The position numbers and the translations under genes are program-made. The notes beneath the pieces were generated by a model, which did not search any database, had not been told where the DNA came from, and worked only from the letters and a program-made list of their open reading frames with translations. From contig OY821750.1 of NCBI GenBank assembly GCA_963682055.1, forward strand, positions 14,200,501-14,264,500: 64,000 nt of DNA, given 5' to 3'. This document shows positions 10,673 to 21,921 of this stretch, piece by piece (position 1 is the stretch's first letter; every line of letters starts with the position of its first letter). This stretch comes from Primula veris (taxonomy: Eukaryota > Streptophyta > Magnoliopsida > Ericales > Primulaceae).

Positions 10673-13600
10673 ACGATAGTGAATATTAAATTTTGTTTTC
10701 TGCCTGTTTACTTCCTGTTTTATTGCATGTTTTTTTTTTTGACCGGTCACCCTTACCGGTCACCCCAATTTAAAATATATTAATTGTTGATTTAAAGAAT
10801 CAGTAAAAAAAAAAAATAAACTAGATTTTATTAATATAAAATCTGAAAATATAATAACAGAATCTTAAATTGATAAAATTGTTGAAAAAATATTACGTTC
10901 AAAAATTGATAAGATTTTATCTTATCATCGAATCTTAAAAAAAATCTTTTCCTAACTAATTTGGAAAAAAAAGACCCACTACAAATCTTATCTAAAACTT
11001 AAACCAAATCCTTAAAAAGAAAATATAAGATTTCATATTTTGTTAATAGTGAATTAATTTCCAATATTAAAATATTTATAAGATAATTCAGAATTAATTT
11101 AATTTTAATAAATAAAATTCAAAAAAAATAATAATAAAAAAGAATTATTATTTCCTTGATTTCAAGAATCATGATAATTTAAAAAAAATGGAAAAATTAA
11201 TTATTTATTTAATATTATCTAATTAATTAATTAATTAAAAAAAATCCAAATTAATTTCATGGTTTGGAGAACCAGGTTCTTAAAAGAATTTTTTTTAGTT
11301 ATTTTTAATTAATTAATTTGAATTAATTAATTTGAATTAATTATTAAATATTAATTAATTTTAAAAAAACAGTCAAAAAATTTTGAAAATTATTTCTCTG
11401 GTTTAAAGAATCAGTTCTCTAAACCAATAAATAATTATTTTGGAGTGATTAATTTGATTTTTTTGAATTAATTTCAAAGAATTAATTAAACAATGACATT
11501 CATTTATTACCCGCATAAGCCTTATCCGGTGGGGATAGAAGAACTTAATGACTTTCATAGTATAAGTCTTGAACCTCAAAACAACCAACAACCCAATTTC
11601 ATAAATACCGAATGGTCTCGACCATCTGAGTCTAACACTCAAAAGGCTTAACAAATGAACAAAACTCAGTTTTAACCTCAAAGTCACACATCTCAATAGA
11701 CGTCGAGACCTGATGACTGTCAGGTGATGATGACCGAGTTGAGAAGTCTGTAAGACCGATTGGGTTGGTTGATCATCGACTCTTTCACCAAGTTCCAACT
11801 TGGAGTGAGCGAAGACGGTCGATCGCCGGCACAACATGCTGCCAACCTTAAAGGTGAACCTACAACTGATAACACTCTAAATAATGAGCAAACTCAACAT
11901 TATCCCCCATAATCTTTAATAAACCAACAAACCATCACTCAATCGCCAATCAAAATTCTTAGTTCAAAGACCAACTATGTCCTTCTTGCTGAACGAGAGA
12001 AGATGAAGAATTTCTTTAAAATAAATAGGATAACATTTAATGCCAATAAGAACAATAGGTTCTTCCTCTCACAATCGTACTATCGTAGGGGTGATATAGA
12101 GATATTCAATAAGGCTGCACCTAAACCAGTTAGGGACATGATGGACGTCAAATTGCCCTCGAACTTCATTGACATAACCCCTGACGAAATCTTTTCCCTC
12201 ATTGAGGAGATTTTTTGAATGAAAATGAGTGGTGAATCCCCATTGAGCAGGCAATTGAATTACCACTGGTGGCCAACAGTGATTTTAAAATTGAAGAAGT
12301 AACCTCCACGGTAATGACACCCATACTAAAACGTGTTCCTCAGCAAAACTTAAAGCCTAAAAGGAAAATAATCATGCCACCTAAATCAATTAATCCTTAC
12401 ACTCCAACTTATAAAAGAGTTGAGAATTAAGTCAAAACTAAATGAGAGAATGCGTGGTTATAAAACTGAAGCTTGTAACATGGGTAAATAAATCCTATAT
12501 CCACCTATAGGGTGACCAATAAATCCTACCAACGATCAAAGAGTGACGATTCACCATATATCCAAGTCAAATCGTATTTCAAATCACAAACTGAGAGTAA
12601 CAAACTCTACAAATACCCTCCACCTATTTTGACGAATTTATAGTGTAGAGACATGAAAATTCAATCGTACAAAGAAATTGAAAACTAAATATTTGCAGTT
12701 GGAGAGAAACCGAATAAAATTTATGAGTTGTCATATATGTATCGCTCATATACCAGTAAATAATTAGCATCACCTAGTATATCTCATTATAAGAAAACAA
12801 AATTCTCTAAACATTCGTCAATTCCGTCCAACTGAAAATAGTGCACAACACAACCAACTTCGAAAATGGATAACTCGTTTTTCGTATAACCAAATGATGC
12901 GATTCAAATTTTCACACATGCGTAAATGTCACAAGAACATCCACCTAAAAGATTTTTTCATTTGAACATTTATTTCTATATGAAATCATCAATATTCTAC
13001 AGCTTGCCGAATCTGTCAAACAGAAAAAAAAATGTACTGCACCTTAAACTCTAAAATATCATAACTGCTCGTTCATCCGAATTTAGTAATTCATGCACGT
13101 TGGAGGATCTTCATAAACGTCTTGTCTACATCCCCATATAGCACATTTTTATTTGCGTACAGTCTTGTCCACACCCCCATATAGCAGGTTGGAGGATCTT
13201 CATGCTCTTGCGGACAACAAAACACCTGTGTTCCTCACACACAAGATGCATTACCGAGCACTTTGCATGTAAAAATTGGTTGTATTTCCATACTCCATAT
13301 AATCGTTAATTAACCAATAATCCACTCCTAATTTCATAATATAAAAATAGTGGCCTTACGAAACAAAACTTGTCCAATCCGAGAAAATGTCGGAAATAGT
13401 ACAACTATCTATATAGAAGTGAGATATATCAAGTTTGAACATCTCCCAAGCAAATTTACTCTCAAATAATACATCGAACACATTGCAAAAATCTGTTAAC
13501 CAGCGTATTCCGTGTACCCATTAATTGAACGGTTGTTGAAAACCAAATTCGCAACAACAAAAATAGTCCCCGACGAGCACATGAATTGACAAAATACAAT

Positions 13601-14070
13601 GGAACGATCGAAATACAAGATGTATCGACCATCCAGTACCAAATAATCAAATTCACGTCTCAACTCTACAAGCCCCTTCTCAATCGAATAATGTTTATCA
13701 ATTTTTTCTTCGATTTTCAAAACTCCAATAATTTGATGGATTAAACCACCTTAGCTTGCTCAATACAGTGCAAACCACAAAACCTCGATAACCTCCTACA
13801 TTGGTTAAGCTAACTTGTTCTCCTAAAGTGCCAAAAGCACGAAGTAGAGAGACAAAAGCTTAAACTTTAGTGCTTATTGAATATAGAATAATTAAAAAGT
13901 GTTTGGTGGCTAACCCTACTCATAAACATGAGAGGGACCACTAATGTGAATATCAAATACCCAAAAGGCCTTATTCACATAAAGTCATAACAAAATAAAA
14001 TAGTCAAACCAAAATATAACCATTTGGTCCCCAAGTAAAGAGAAATAGTCTAATAGATAATAAAATAAAA
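10673..14070. other. Long stretch without a supportable gene
   Basis: The first part (10680-11450) is extremely AT-rich with many AATTAATT words. The middle holds small frames only: 12003-12218 (71 residues) and 11403-11837 on the minus strand. Neither has a motif I recognise. At 13090-13215 a phrase is imperfectly repeated (GTTGGAGGATCTTCAT and CCATATAGCA, two copies each). It may be the decayed interior of the Ty3/gypsy element to its left plus the LTR of the chromovirus relic to its right, but I cannot prove either. Confidence 0.5.
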
Positions 14071-14224
14071 CTAATGGCGAACGTAGGCGCTAAGCTTATC
14101 TGGTGGATGCCTCTCCCAAGTCCCATGTCGTTGTGCGCCTCCATCACTCGCCCCCTCTTGATAACAAACCTTGACCTCAAGGTTTAAGTCTGGAAATATC
14201 GCACGTAACACCTCCATCGGTTCC

Positions 14225-14340
14225 TATTGAATCTCATACGCTTACCCACTAAAATGCCTCATAGCAATTAAGGTGAGCAACACATTTTAAACAAATACCA
14301 CGATCTATCCACAAGTGATGTGCGATAATAATACTCAACA
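14225..14340 (-). repeat. TRIM 3' LTR
   Basis: 116 bp, the downstream LTR in the element's minus-strand orientation. It is preceded on that strand by the polypurine tract GAGGGAGAG (14341-14349 region). Confidence 0.88.
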
Positions 14341-14446
14341 CTCTCCCTCATTTGTGTGCTGGACTAAATCCGAACGGGGCCAATAAGTGTAATATAACGT
14401 CCATTATAGGATGGGGGAGGTGACCAACATCACTTGGGACTAACCG

Positions 14447-14459
14447 GGCTCTGATATCA
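14447..14459 (-). promoter_or_regulatory. TRIM primer binding site
   Basis: On the minus strand TGATATCAGAGCC directly follows the 5' LTR. It is one mismatch from the initiator tRNA-Met site TGGTATCAGAGCC. Confidence 0.85.
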
Positions 14460-14575
14460 TATTGAAACTCATACCCTTACCCACTAAAAGGCCTCATAGC
14501 AAATAAGATGAGCAATACATTTTAAACAAATGTCACGATCTATGCACAAGTGATGATCGATAATAATACTCAACA
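14460..14575 (-). repeat. TRIM 5' LTR
   Basis: 116 bp, about 90% identical by eye to 14225-14340. It abuts the right-hand GTTCC target duplication. Confidence 0.88.
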
Positions 14576-15471
14576 GTTCCCATCTAGCATCATCATCACC
14601 CAAACTGTTCCACCGCACCAAGGCTTCACGCACTTTTCCGCCCCTGCTCATGACCCAACAATACCCCAACACATCTATCGGAAACAAATCGGGCACCCGT
14701 ACCCTGAATACGAAGGCAAAGTACTACTTATAGGCAAGGAGACATGAAAAACCGGATGTACCCTCTAATCCACCGAAAAATCCAACTTAGAGGCAACCAC
14801 ACCCAGTCTCTCCAACACCTTGTAGAGCCCATAAAACTTGCTAGGCAGTTTCTGGAAGGCTCGACGAAAAACATAATTTTGGCGATATGGCTGCAATTTG
14901 AGATAAACCCAATCACCAACTTCGAACTCAACAAACCGTCTATCCGTGCCTGCATATGGTTTCATTTGGTTTTCCGCTTTAGCTAAATTATCCTTAAGGA
15001 TCCCAAGAATCTCATAACGAGTTTTGAGTTCCGTATCAACCTCCGATACTACCTCGTCCCCTAAATAAGGCCGAAGGGACAAAGCTGGACGGCCATAAAG
15101 TGCCTCAAAAGGTGTCATACGAATCGAACAATGATATGTGGTATTCTACCAATAAAATTATAAATAAATCCGCGATATCACTATGAATAAAACTATGGGT
15201 CGAACCCGAATCAATCAAAAATTTTACCTCACGATCAAGGAGAAGACCCGAGAGCCGCATCGTCTCACCCGCGACCCCCACATCAAGTACCGCAAGATCC
15301 CTATGCTGATTTCGGCCGACCTCCTTGTTCGCGACATCTAAGTCTGCAAAGGGCCTCGCCAACTCAACCGCCTCGTCGTATGACTTCAGACTTAACGTAT
15401 ATATCTCGTGGCAAATACATGGAATTAACCCTCGACGAAAAGCCTTAACCACCCCTCTCTCCGTAATTCTT

Positions 15472-15568
15472 GGAATGGCTGTCCATAATCTCTCGAATTC
15501 TGCTATATAGTCATCCAGATTGGTCGTCTGTCAAAGTTGATATTCGAGAGATTATGGACAGCCATTCC
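15472..15568. repeat. Perfect 27-bp inverted repeat at the chromovirus/Gypsy-1 junction
   Basis: 15472-15498 and 15542-15568 are exact reverse complements separated by 43 bp. The left arm is ordinary chromovirus gag sequence. The right arm is an inverted duplicate of it that ends 1 bp before Gypsy-1 LTR homology starts. Confidence 0.95.
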
Positions 15569-16042
15569 ATAATTTTATTTATTTACCCTTAACTTTAATT
15601 CTATTGGTTATATAATTTTAGATATGATTGTTAAGTTTCCTTGTCGATTTATAAATTATTTAGCATTCTTATAATATTAATTTGGACTTAAGATGATGTA
15701 TACAGTCAATACCTTTGTTTGTTTTGGTTATGAACTGGAATTGGTGATGGAAAGCTTATAGCATTATGTTTGGGATGAGAATAGTTTATAGGTTAATACT
15801 TAATAGTTTCACTCGGTTACAACTACAAGCATTTCTATTGAAAGGGCTTTGAGTAACATATGGGCACATTTAATTTCTATTAATTAAATGGGACATTCAT
15901 GAATATTTCTTTTAAGTTGGCTGTTTATTTTCAACATGTTAATTACCTTATGCCTAGCTATATATATTATAGAATGATGTTACATAAAGAATAGAGGAAA
16001 AAAAAAACAGATACGTAAATAATTTTATCTGCTATTAGAACT

Positions 16043-16436
16043 TGTTGAAATTATAAGTTGTTTGGTTTTATTTGGTCCATTAGTTTATTTTTGTTGGGCT
16101 AATAAGTTTTTGGGGCTTCTATGTAATTAGAATAAACTAGCCCAATTTCTAGATTATTCTACAAGTTCTAAAAGTATCTAGAATAGTACTTGAGTAGAAT
16201 ATTATAAAGAATATGCTTAGAAAATTCTAGAGACGATTTTGGACCGTCAGATTGTTTTGATCTCCACCATTGTTTGTGGTGGAGAAATAGTATAAATAGG
16301 TGGTACTTCCACCATTTGTATAACAACCAAAAAAAAGAAGAAAAAATATATATAAAAAGTTTTTTTTCCCATTTTATATTTCGGTTCGTGTGTTTTCGTT
16401 TTTAGCCTTCCCGATCCCTTTAAATACTTTCCAACA
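16043..16436 (+). repeat. Copia-1 5' LTR
   Basis: 394 bp. It contains a perfect short hairpin TCTCCACCA...TGGTGGAGA at 16261-16285 immediately upstream of the TATA box. Confidence 0.97.
16291..16297 (+). promoter_or_regulatory. TATA box of the Copia-1 5' LTR
   Basis: TATAAATAGG, 6 bp after the hairpin. The same box occurs in the 3' LTR near 20766. Confidence 0.7.
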
Positions 16437-16437
16437 G

Positions 16438-16450
16438 TGGTATCAGAGCC
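16438..16450 (+). promoter_or_regulatory. Copia-1 primer binding site
   Basis: TGGTATCAGAGCC, an exact initiator tRNA-Met primer site one base after the 5' LTR. Confidence 0.95.
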
Positions 16451-16463
16451 TGTCGGTCCCAAA

Positions 16464-18215
16464 ATGGCCGGAGGTATGACCCCCTTCATCCCCACACTTA
16501 AGAAGGATTTTTACGATAATTGGAACATACGAATGAAAGTGTTCCTCGGTTCCCAAGACGTATGGGAAATCGTAGAGAGCGGGTATGACGAACCTGGAGT
16601 AGGCGCCACCCAAACTCAAGCCCAAAGGGAGACGTTGAAAGAATTGAATAAGAAGGATCGGAAGGCTCTCACCATTATCCATCAAGCTTTGGATGAAGTG
16701 ATGTTTCAAAAGGTGGCGTGTGCAACCACGAGTAAACAAGCGTGGGATATCTTGGAAAACTCTTTTAAAGGAGTTGACAAGGTGAAAAAGGTTCGACTAC
16801 AAACCTTACGTGGTGATTTTGAGGTGTTACGTATGAAAGCCTCTGAATCGGTTGACGACTATTTTTCTCGAGTTCAAACGGTCGTCAATCAAATGAAAAG
16901 ATGCGGAGAAGATTTAGATGACACTCGTGTTGTCAAAAAAATTCTTCGGTCTTTAGATTCTAAGTGGGATTATATTGTTGTGGCCATCGAGGAATCTAAA
17001 GACGTAGAATCTATGACCGTGGATCAACTTTTGGGCTCGCTCCAAGCCCATGAAGACAAACTCAACAAAAGAGTTGTCAAAGAAGAGCCGCTCGAACAAG
17101 CTCTCCAAACGAAGTTTAGCATGAACAAGAAAAGTTTTGGCAACCCGAAAAGCCAACGAGGAAGAGGCCGAGGTCAAAGTTATGGCCGAGGTGGTTACAA
17201 CTATTTCAAAAAGGAAGAAAGGAGACAAAACTCTTACCCGACGAGAGGCCGTGGAAGAGTGGGAAATTTTAATCAAAGTGGGAAACCGAGGTATGATAAA
17301 TCTCAAATAAAATGTTATAATTGTCAAAAATTTGGTCATTACGCTTCAGAGTGTAGATCCGGTTCTAATAAAGTTGAGGAAAGGTCCAATTTTGCTAAAG
17401 AAAATGATGAACGGTCTACACTTTTATTTGCGCATAAAGGAAATGAAAATGGAGAAAATAATACGTGGTATTTAGACACGGGGGCTAGCAACCATATGTG
17501 CGGAAATAAAAATATATTTACCGAGATTGATGAAACGGTAAATGGGGATATATATTTTGGTGATGAATCTAAAATTCCGGTAAAAGGAAAAGGGAAAGTT
17601 TTAATCCAATTGAAAAATGGAGAAAATGATTTTATCTCAAATGTTTATTATGTGCCAAATATGAAATCTAATATTTTGAGTTTGGGACAACTTTTGGAAA
17701 AAGGCTATGATATCCATATGAAGAATCTTAGTCTTTTATTGCGAGATAAAAATGGAAATTTGGTTGCAAAAGTCTCGATGTCGAAAAATAGAATGTTTTC
17801 GTTGAAAATAAATAATGGTGGGGCTAAATGTTTGAAAGCGTGTTTTAAAGAAAAAACGTGGCTTTGGCATTTGAGATTTGGCCATCTTAATTTTGGGGGA
17901 TTAAAGTTGTTGAGTAATAAAAATATGGTGAAAGGTCTACCCCATATCGATCATGTTGATGAACTATGTGAAGGATGCTTGTTTGGAAAACAACCGAGAA
18001 AAAGTTTTCCGAAAGAAGCAAGTACAAGAGCTAAAAGGCCGTTAGAACTTGTACATACAGATATTTGCGGCCCTATTAAGCCAAGTTCTCTCGGAAAAAG
18101 TAATTATTTTGCCCTTTTTATTGATGATTTTAGTCGAAAGACTTGGGCTTATTTTTTGAAACAAAAATCCGATGTTTTTGATGCTTTCAAAAAAAAAATT
18201 TTAAGCACTTGTTGA
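16464..18215 (+). CDS. Copia-1 gag, protease and N-terminal integrase
   Basis: The first ATG after the primer site ([12 protein letters not shown]) opens a frame of about 583 residues. A copia Gag domain ([21 protein letters not shown], seen in part) fills roughly residues 15-230. An RG-rich linker leads to a zinc knuckle [14 protein letters not shown] at about 283. The aspartic protease motif is [12 protein letters not shown] at about 335. The GAG-pre-integrase zinc-binding region has HLRFGHL and CEGC at about 470-510, and the integrase core begins at HTDICGP and [11 protein letters not shown]. The frame runs into a stop at 18213 just after a run of ten A (18189-18198), where it should continue into the rest of integrase. 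Gag packages the RNA, protease matures the polyprotein, and integrase inserts the cDNA. Confidence 0.95.
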   Translation: MAGGMTPFIPTLKKDFYDNWNIRMKVFLGSQDVWEIVESGYDEPGVGATQTQAQRETLKELNKKDRKALTIIHQALDEVMFQKVACATTSKQAWDILENSFKGVDKVKKVRLQTLRGDFEVLRMKASESVDDYFSRVQTVVNQMKRCGEDLDDTRVVKKILRSLDSKWDYIVVAIEESKDVESMTVDQLLGSLQAHEDKLNKRVVKEEPLEQALQTKFSMNKKSFGNPKSQRGRGRGQSYGRGGYNYFKKEERRQNSYPTRGRGRVGNFNQSGKPRYDKSQIKCYNCQKFGHYASECRSGSNKVEERSNFAKENDERSTLLFAHKGNENGENNTWYLDTGASNHMCGNKNIFTEIDETVNGDIYFGDESKIPVKGKGKVLIQLKNGENDFISNVYYVPNMKSNILSLGQLLEKGYDIHMKNLSLLLRDKNGNLVAKVSMSKNRMFSLKINNGGAKCLKACFKEKTWLWHLRFGHLNFGGLKLLSNKNMVKGLPHIDHVDELCEGCLFGKQPRKSFPKEASTRAKRPLELVHTDICGPIKPSSLGKSNYFALFIDDFSRKTWAYFLKQKSDVFDAFKKKILSTC

Positions 18216-18243
18216 AAATGAAAGCGGCCAAAAAATAAAGGCT

Positions 18244-20511
18244 ATGAGATCGGATCGAGGGGGAGAATTTACCTCGAATGATTTTGAAAAATATTGTGAA
18301 GAAAATGGAATCTTTCGTCCTTTGACGGTTCCTTATACCCCACAACAAAACGGGGTTGTTGAAAGAAAAAATCGATCTCTTTTAAATATGGCCCGTAGCA
18401 TGCTTAAAAGTAAAAATGTTCCAAAAGAGTTTTGGGCCGAAGCGGTTGATAGTGCGGTTTATCTATCGAACCGTTCCCCGTCTCGAAGTGTTTGGGGTAA
18501 AACCCCCGAAGAAGCATGGAGCGAAAGAAAGCCGGTTATATCTCATTTGAGAGTTTTTGGGAGCATTGCGTATGCTCATGTTCCGGACCAAAAATGGTCC
18601 AAACTAGATGATAAAAGCGAAAAGTTTATTTTCATCGGTTACGATTCGAGGGCGAAAGGCTATAAGCTATATAATCCGGACAATGGGAAATTTGTCGTGA
18701 GCCGAGATGTTGAATTCGATGAAGAGGGAACATGGGAATGGTACAAAACGGATGAAGACTATGATTTTTTCCCTTATTATAGCGATGAAGATGATGAGCA
18801 AGTTGAAAGAGAAGAAGAGCCAAATACTCCACCTTCATCACCCCAATCACAAGGCCAAGTATCCCCGATTGATGAAAGTTTGAGCGAAAGACCACCGCGT
18901 TACCGGACCTTACAAGAGTTATACGAGGTAACCGAACCTATTGATAATATTACTCTTTTTTGTCTATTTGCGGGGTGTGAACCTATAGGTCTTGGAGAAG
19001 CAATGCAAAATAAAAATTGGAGGAATGCCATGGATGAAGAAATGAACTCGATAATAAAAAATGATACATGGGAATTGGCGGATTTACCGAAAGGCCACAA
19101 AGCTATTGGCGCTAAGTGGGTTTATAAGGAGAAAAAGAATGCAAGAGGAGAAACCGAAAAATATAAAGCAAGGTTGGTCGCAAAAGGATACAACCAAAAG
19201 GCCGGCATCGATTATGACGAGGTATTCGCTCCCGTAGCCCGTCTTGAAACTATAAGATTTTTAATTTCTTTAGCCGCTCAAAATAAATGGAAAATAAATC
19301 AAATGGATGTGAAATCGGCATTTTTAAATGGCAACTTAGAAGAAGAAGTTTATTTGCAACAACCACCGGGTTATGAAATTAAAGGGCATGAAAATAAAGT
19401 TTTAAAATTGAAAAAAACGCTTTACGGTTTAAAACAAGCCGCCCGAGCTTGGAATACTAGGATTGATAAATATTTCCAAGAAAATGATTTTATAAAATGT
19501 CCCCATGAGCATTCTCTTTATGAGAAAATGGATAAAAATGGTGATGTGTTGATTGTTTGCCTTTATGTTGATGATTTGATTTTTACGGGAAACAATCGAA
19601 AATTATTTGAGGATTTTAAAAGGGTAATGAGTTGGGAATTTGAAATGACGGATATTGGGCTTATGTCGTATTACCTTGGAATTGAAGTGAAACAAAACGA
19701 AAAGGGAATTTTTATTTCGCAAGAAGGTTATGCAAAAAATATTCTTAAAAGGTTTAAAATGGAAGGGTGTAAGCCGATAAATACGCCGGTGGATTGCGCT
19801 ACAAAGTTGTCGAAATACTTTGAAGACGAAAGTGTGGACCCAACATTTTTCAAAAGTTTAGTTGGAAGCTTACGATACTTAACTATTACGAGACCGGATA
19901 TTTTGTATGGAGTTGGTCTTATAAGCCGCTATATGGAAGCTCCAACTTTGATGCATTGGAAGGCCGCGAAACGAATCCTCCGTTATATAAAAGGTACGGT
20001 TGATTTTGGGTTGAATTATTCGTTTTCTAATAATTTTGAGTTGATTGGCTATAGTGATAGCGATTGGGGAGGCGATATAGACGATCGAAAAAGTACTAGT
20101 GGATTTGTTTTTTATATGGGGGATACGGCTTTTACTTGGAGTTCGAAAAAACAACCCATCGTGACACTTTCTACTTGTGAAGCCGAGTATGTTGCCGCTA
20201 ATTCGTGTATTTGCCATGCAATTTGGTTACGAAATTTATTGAAGAAATTGGGGATGCCACAAAATGAAGCTACAAAAGTATTTGTTGCTAATAAGTCCGC
20301 GATAGCCCTCGCTAAGAATCCCGTGTTCCATGACCGAAGTAAGCACATCGATACGCGCTATCATTTTATTCGTGAATGTATTGAAAGAAATGATGTTGAA
20401 GTGAAGTATACGAAGTCTCAAGATCAAGTTGCGGATATTTTTACAAAGACGCTCAAGTACGAAGACTTTCGAAGATTGAGAAATTTGCTCGGACTTACCA
20501 AACAAGGTTAA
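18244..20511 (+). CDS. Copia-1 integrase C-terminus, reverse transcriptase and RNase H
   Basis: The frame continues the integrase core with RSDRGGEF (second catalytic Asp) and GVVERKNR (catalytic Glu), so it is the displaced second half of the same polyprotein, not a separate gene. The listed start is merely the first Met. Reverse transcriptase follows from about residue 260, with FLNGNLEEEVYLQQPPGY and the catalytic LYVDDLIF at about 440. RNase H carries GYSDSDWGG, STSGFVFYMG, CEAEYVA and DIFTKTL up to a stop at 20509-20511. Apart from the frame change near 18190-18215, no key residue seems lost. The proteins act in virus-like particles in the cytoplasm to copy RNA into cDNA. Confidence 0.95.
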   Translation: MRSDRGGEFTSNDFEKYCEENGIFRPLTVPYTPQQNGVVERKNRSLLNMARSMLKSKNVPKEFWAEAVDSAVYLSNRSPSRSVWGKTPEEAWSERKPVISHLRVFGSIAYAHVPDQKWSKLDDKSEKFIFIGYDSRAKGYKLYNPDNGKFVVSRDVEFDEEGTWEWYKTDEDYDFFPYYSDEDDEQVEREEEPNTPPSSPQSQGQVSPIDESLSERPPRYRTLQELYEVTEPIDNITLFCLFAGCEPIGLGEAMQNKNWRNAMDEEMNSIIKNDTWELADLPKGHKAIGAKWVYKEKKNARGETEKYKARLVAKGYNQKAGIDYDEVFAPVARLETIRFLISLAAQNKWKINQMDVKSAFLNGNLEEEVYLQQPPGYEIKGHENKVLKLKKTLYGLKQAARAWNTRIDKYFQENDFIKCPHEHSLYEKMDKNGDVLIVCLYVDDLIFTGNNRKLFEDFKRVMSWEFEMTDIGLMSYYLGIEVKQNEKGIFISQEGYAKNILKRFKMEGCKPINTPVDCATKLSKYFEDESVDPTFFKSLVGSLRYLTITRPDILYGVGLISRYMEAPTLMHWKAAKRILRYIKGTVDFGLNYSFSNNFELIGYSDSDWGGDIDDRKSTSGFVFYMGDTAFTWSSKKQPIVTLSTCEAEYVAANSCICHAIWLRNLLKKLGMPQNEATKVFVANKSAIALAKNPVFHDRSKHIDTRYHFIRECIERNDVEVKYTKSQDQVADIFTKTLKYEDFRRLRNLLGLTKQG

Positions 20512-20517
20512 GGGGAG

Positions 20518-20910
20518 TGTTGAAATTATAAGTTGTTTGGTTTTATTTGGTCCATTAGTTTATTTTTGTTGGGCTAATAAGTTTTTGGGGCTTCTATGTA
20601 ATTAGAATAAGCTAGCCCAATTTCTAGATTATTCTACAAGTTCTAAAAGTATCTAGAATAGTACTTGAGTAGAATATTATAAAGAATATGCTTAGAAAAT
20701 TCTAGAGACGATTTTGGACCGTCAGATTGTTTTGATCTCCACTGTTGTTTGTGGTGGAGAAATAGTATAAATAGGTGGTACTTCCACCATTTGTATAACA
20801 ACCAAAAAAACGAAGAAAAAATATATATAAAAAGTTTTTTTCCCCTTTTATATTTCGGTTCGTGTGTTTTCGTTTTTAGCCTTCCCGATCCCTTTAAATA
20901 CTTTCCAACA
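20518..20910 (+). repeat. Copia-1 3' LTR
   Basis: 393 bp, nearly identical to the 5' LTR. The 5' LTR hairpin is disrupted here (TCTCCACTG opposite TGGTGGAGA). Confidence 0.97.
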
Positions 20911-21279
20911 GAACTCGCTTCACAGTAAACATACTCATTGATATATATATATATATATACGCATATATAAAGAGAGAAAAAGAATGGCAGCCAAGAGAAA
21001 GAAATGAGAAAAACACATTGAAAAACTGTGCGAAGCGAAATATATATTCTGACTGGTATAGTGGTTATGTTCTGCTCCGTTATAATTAACTAGGTAAGTA
21101 GTTTTTTCTTGCTAGTATAAATGTTCTATGCATGTTTTAAAAAGTGTTTGTTTACGAGTTATTATTTTAATTACCACCTATATAATAAGTGTATTTTGTT
21201 TGTTACAAATTAAAAAATAATATTTTGATTGTTACAAATTAAAGAAAGAAATGGAAAGAAGAAATGAGTAAAGAGAAAT

Positions 21280-21379
21280 CGGGAAGTCGGATGAGAGAGA
21301 AAGTTACTTCGGGAAGTTCGAAAAGAGAAAGTTATTCGGGAAGTCCGAAAAGAGAAAGTTATTTCGGGAAGTCCGAAAG
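21280..21379 (+). repeat. Tandem repeat in the Gypsy-1 LTR
   Basis: About four imperfect copies of a unit near CGGGAAGTCCGAAAAGAGAAAGTTATTT, roughly 30 bp each. The 3' LTR has a diverged version at about 31345-31455. Confidence 0.85.
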
Positions 21380-21909
21380 TTTGAATCAATCGAAAAGATT
21401 AGAAAGTCCAATCGATTATATTTGAAAGTTATTTAGTATTGATTCTTATAGTTTCATGTGAAAGAAAGGTTTTATATTATCGGTCATAGGGAATTTTCTT
21501 AAAATTAAACCTTATTTTGAATAAAGAAAATAAAAGATGAGAAAACCTATTTTTGACCCTATATTATATATTGCAAGTTTTGTCATTCACTAAACTCGTT
21601 TAGTTTAGCCCTCATTTTTATAATGTTTTAAGGTATTAGAGTTGAGATCGAGTTAGTCGGATCAGACAGACATCCTAGGATTTTGTATCTAGTTTTCTGT
21701 TGCATTAATAAATTAATTTATATTGTAAGAATTGGAATCGAAATGTTTGAATTTTCAAGTTGTATTATTTGTCAGGTTTTTTTTATAGAAAGTGATCATT
21801 TTTACTGTATATTTTCTAAGTGTTTAAGTTACGATTTGCCTAACACGTGCCGCCACATATGTTATTCGGCCATTTGACTCCCAAATTAGATATGAGATGT
21901 TACATTTAT

Positions 21910-21921
21910 TGGTATCAGATG
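21910..21921 (+). promoter_or_regulatory. Gypsy-1 primer binding site
   Basis: TGGTATCAGATG, 5 bp after the LTR end, one mismatch from the initiator tRNA-Met site. Confidence 0.8.

Larger units (their letters stand above)
14225..14575 (-). mobile_element. TRIM (terminal-repeat retrotransposon in miniature)
   Basis: A 351-bp element with 116-bp LTRs, a primer binding site and a polypurine tract, inserted into the chromodomain of the chromovirus relic. It is flanked by a perfect 5-bp target duplication GTTCC (14220-14224 and 14576-14580). On the minus strand each LTR starts TGTTGAGTATTATTATCG and ends TTCAATA. The interior is about 119 bp and non-coding. Removing the element and one GTTCC rejoins the chromodomain frame. 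LTRs differ at about 11 of 116 positions by eye. Confidence 0.9.
14071..15540 (-). pseudogene. Ty3/gypsy chromovirus relic: gag end, protease, integrase end, chromodomain
   Basis: Read on the minus strand from 15540, a gag C-terminal block (DDYIAEFERLW, then SYDEAVELARPF) leads to a protease with FLIDSGSTHSFIHS (about 15195). Immediately after, at 15118, comes the integrase C-terminus: MTPFEALYGRPALSL, VGDWVYLKLQPYRQ and a degenerate GPYKVLERIG-like block. Reverse transcriptase, RNase H and the integrase core are therefore deleted. After a frame change near 14760 a chromodomain-like VREALVRWNSLGDDDARWE follows. It is interrupted by the TRIM and resumes at 14224 to end at a stop at 14071. The presence of MTPFEALYGR plus a chromodomain identifies a chromovirus; I do not assign a clade. 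Confidence 0.85.
16043..20910 (+). mobile_element. Copia-1: nearly intact Ty1/copia retrotransposon
   Basis: A 4,868-bp element with 5' LTR 16043-16436, 3' LTR 20518-20910, primer site, polypurine tract (AAGGGGAG, just before 20518) and 5-bp target duplication GAACT (16038-16042 and 20911-20915). The LTRs start TGTTGAAATTATAAG and end CTTTCCAACA. They differ at about six positions by eye, implying recent insertion. Gag-pol is complete in domain content but split by one frame change near 18190-18215. Confidence 0.97.
15570..21904 (+). repeat. Gypsy-1 5' LTR, interrupted by Copia-1
   Basis: LTR sequence occupies 15570-16042 and 20916-21904. Compared with the 3' LTR it contains about 230 extra bp (about 21041-21275) and lacks the first 12 bp. 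It ends GAGATGTTACA. Confidence 0.85.

Noticed and set aside
11403..11837. 144-residue minus-strand frame as a gene
   Set aside because: No recognisable domain, biased composition in AT-rich DNA, and no splice or promoter context.
14225..14575. Cassandra-type TRIM (5S rRNA-bearing)
   Set aside because: The 116-bp LTRs are too short and I see no 5S rRNA promoter sequence.
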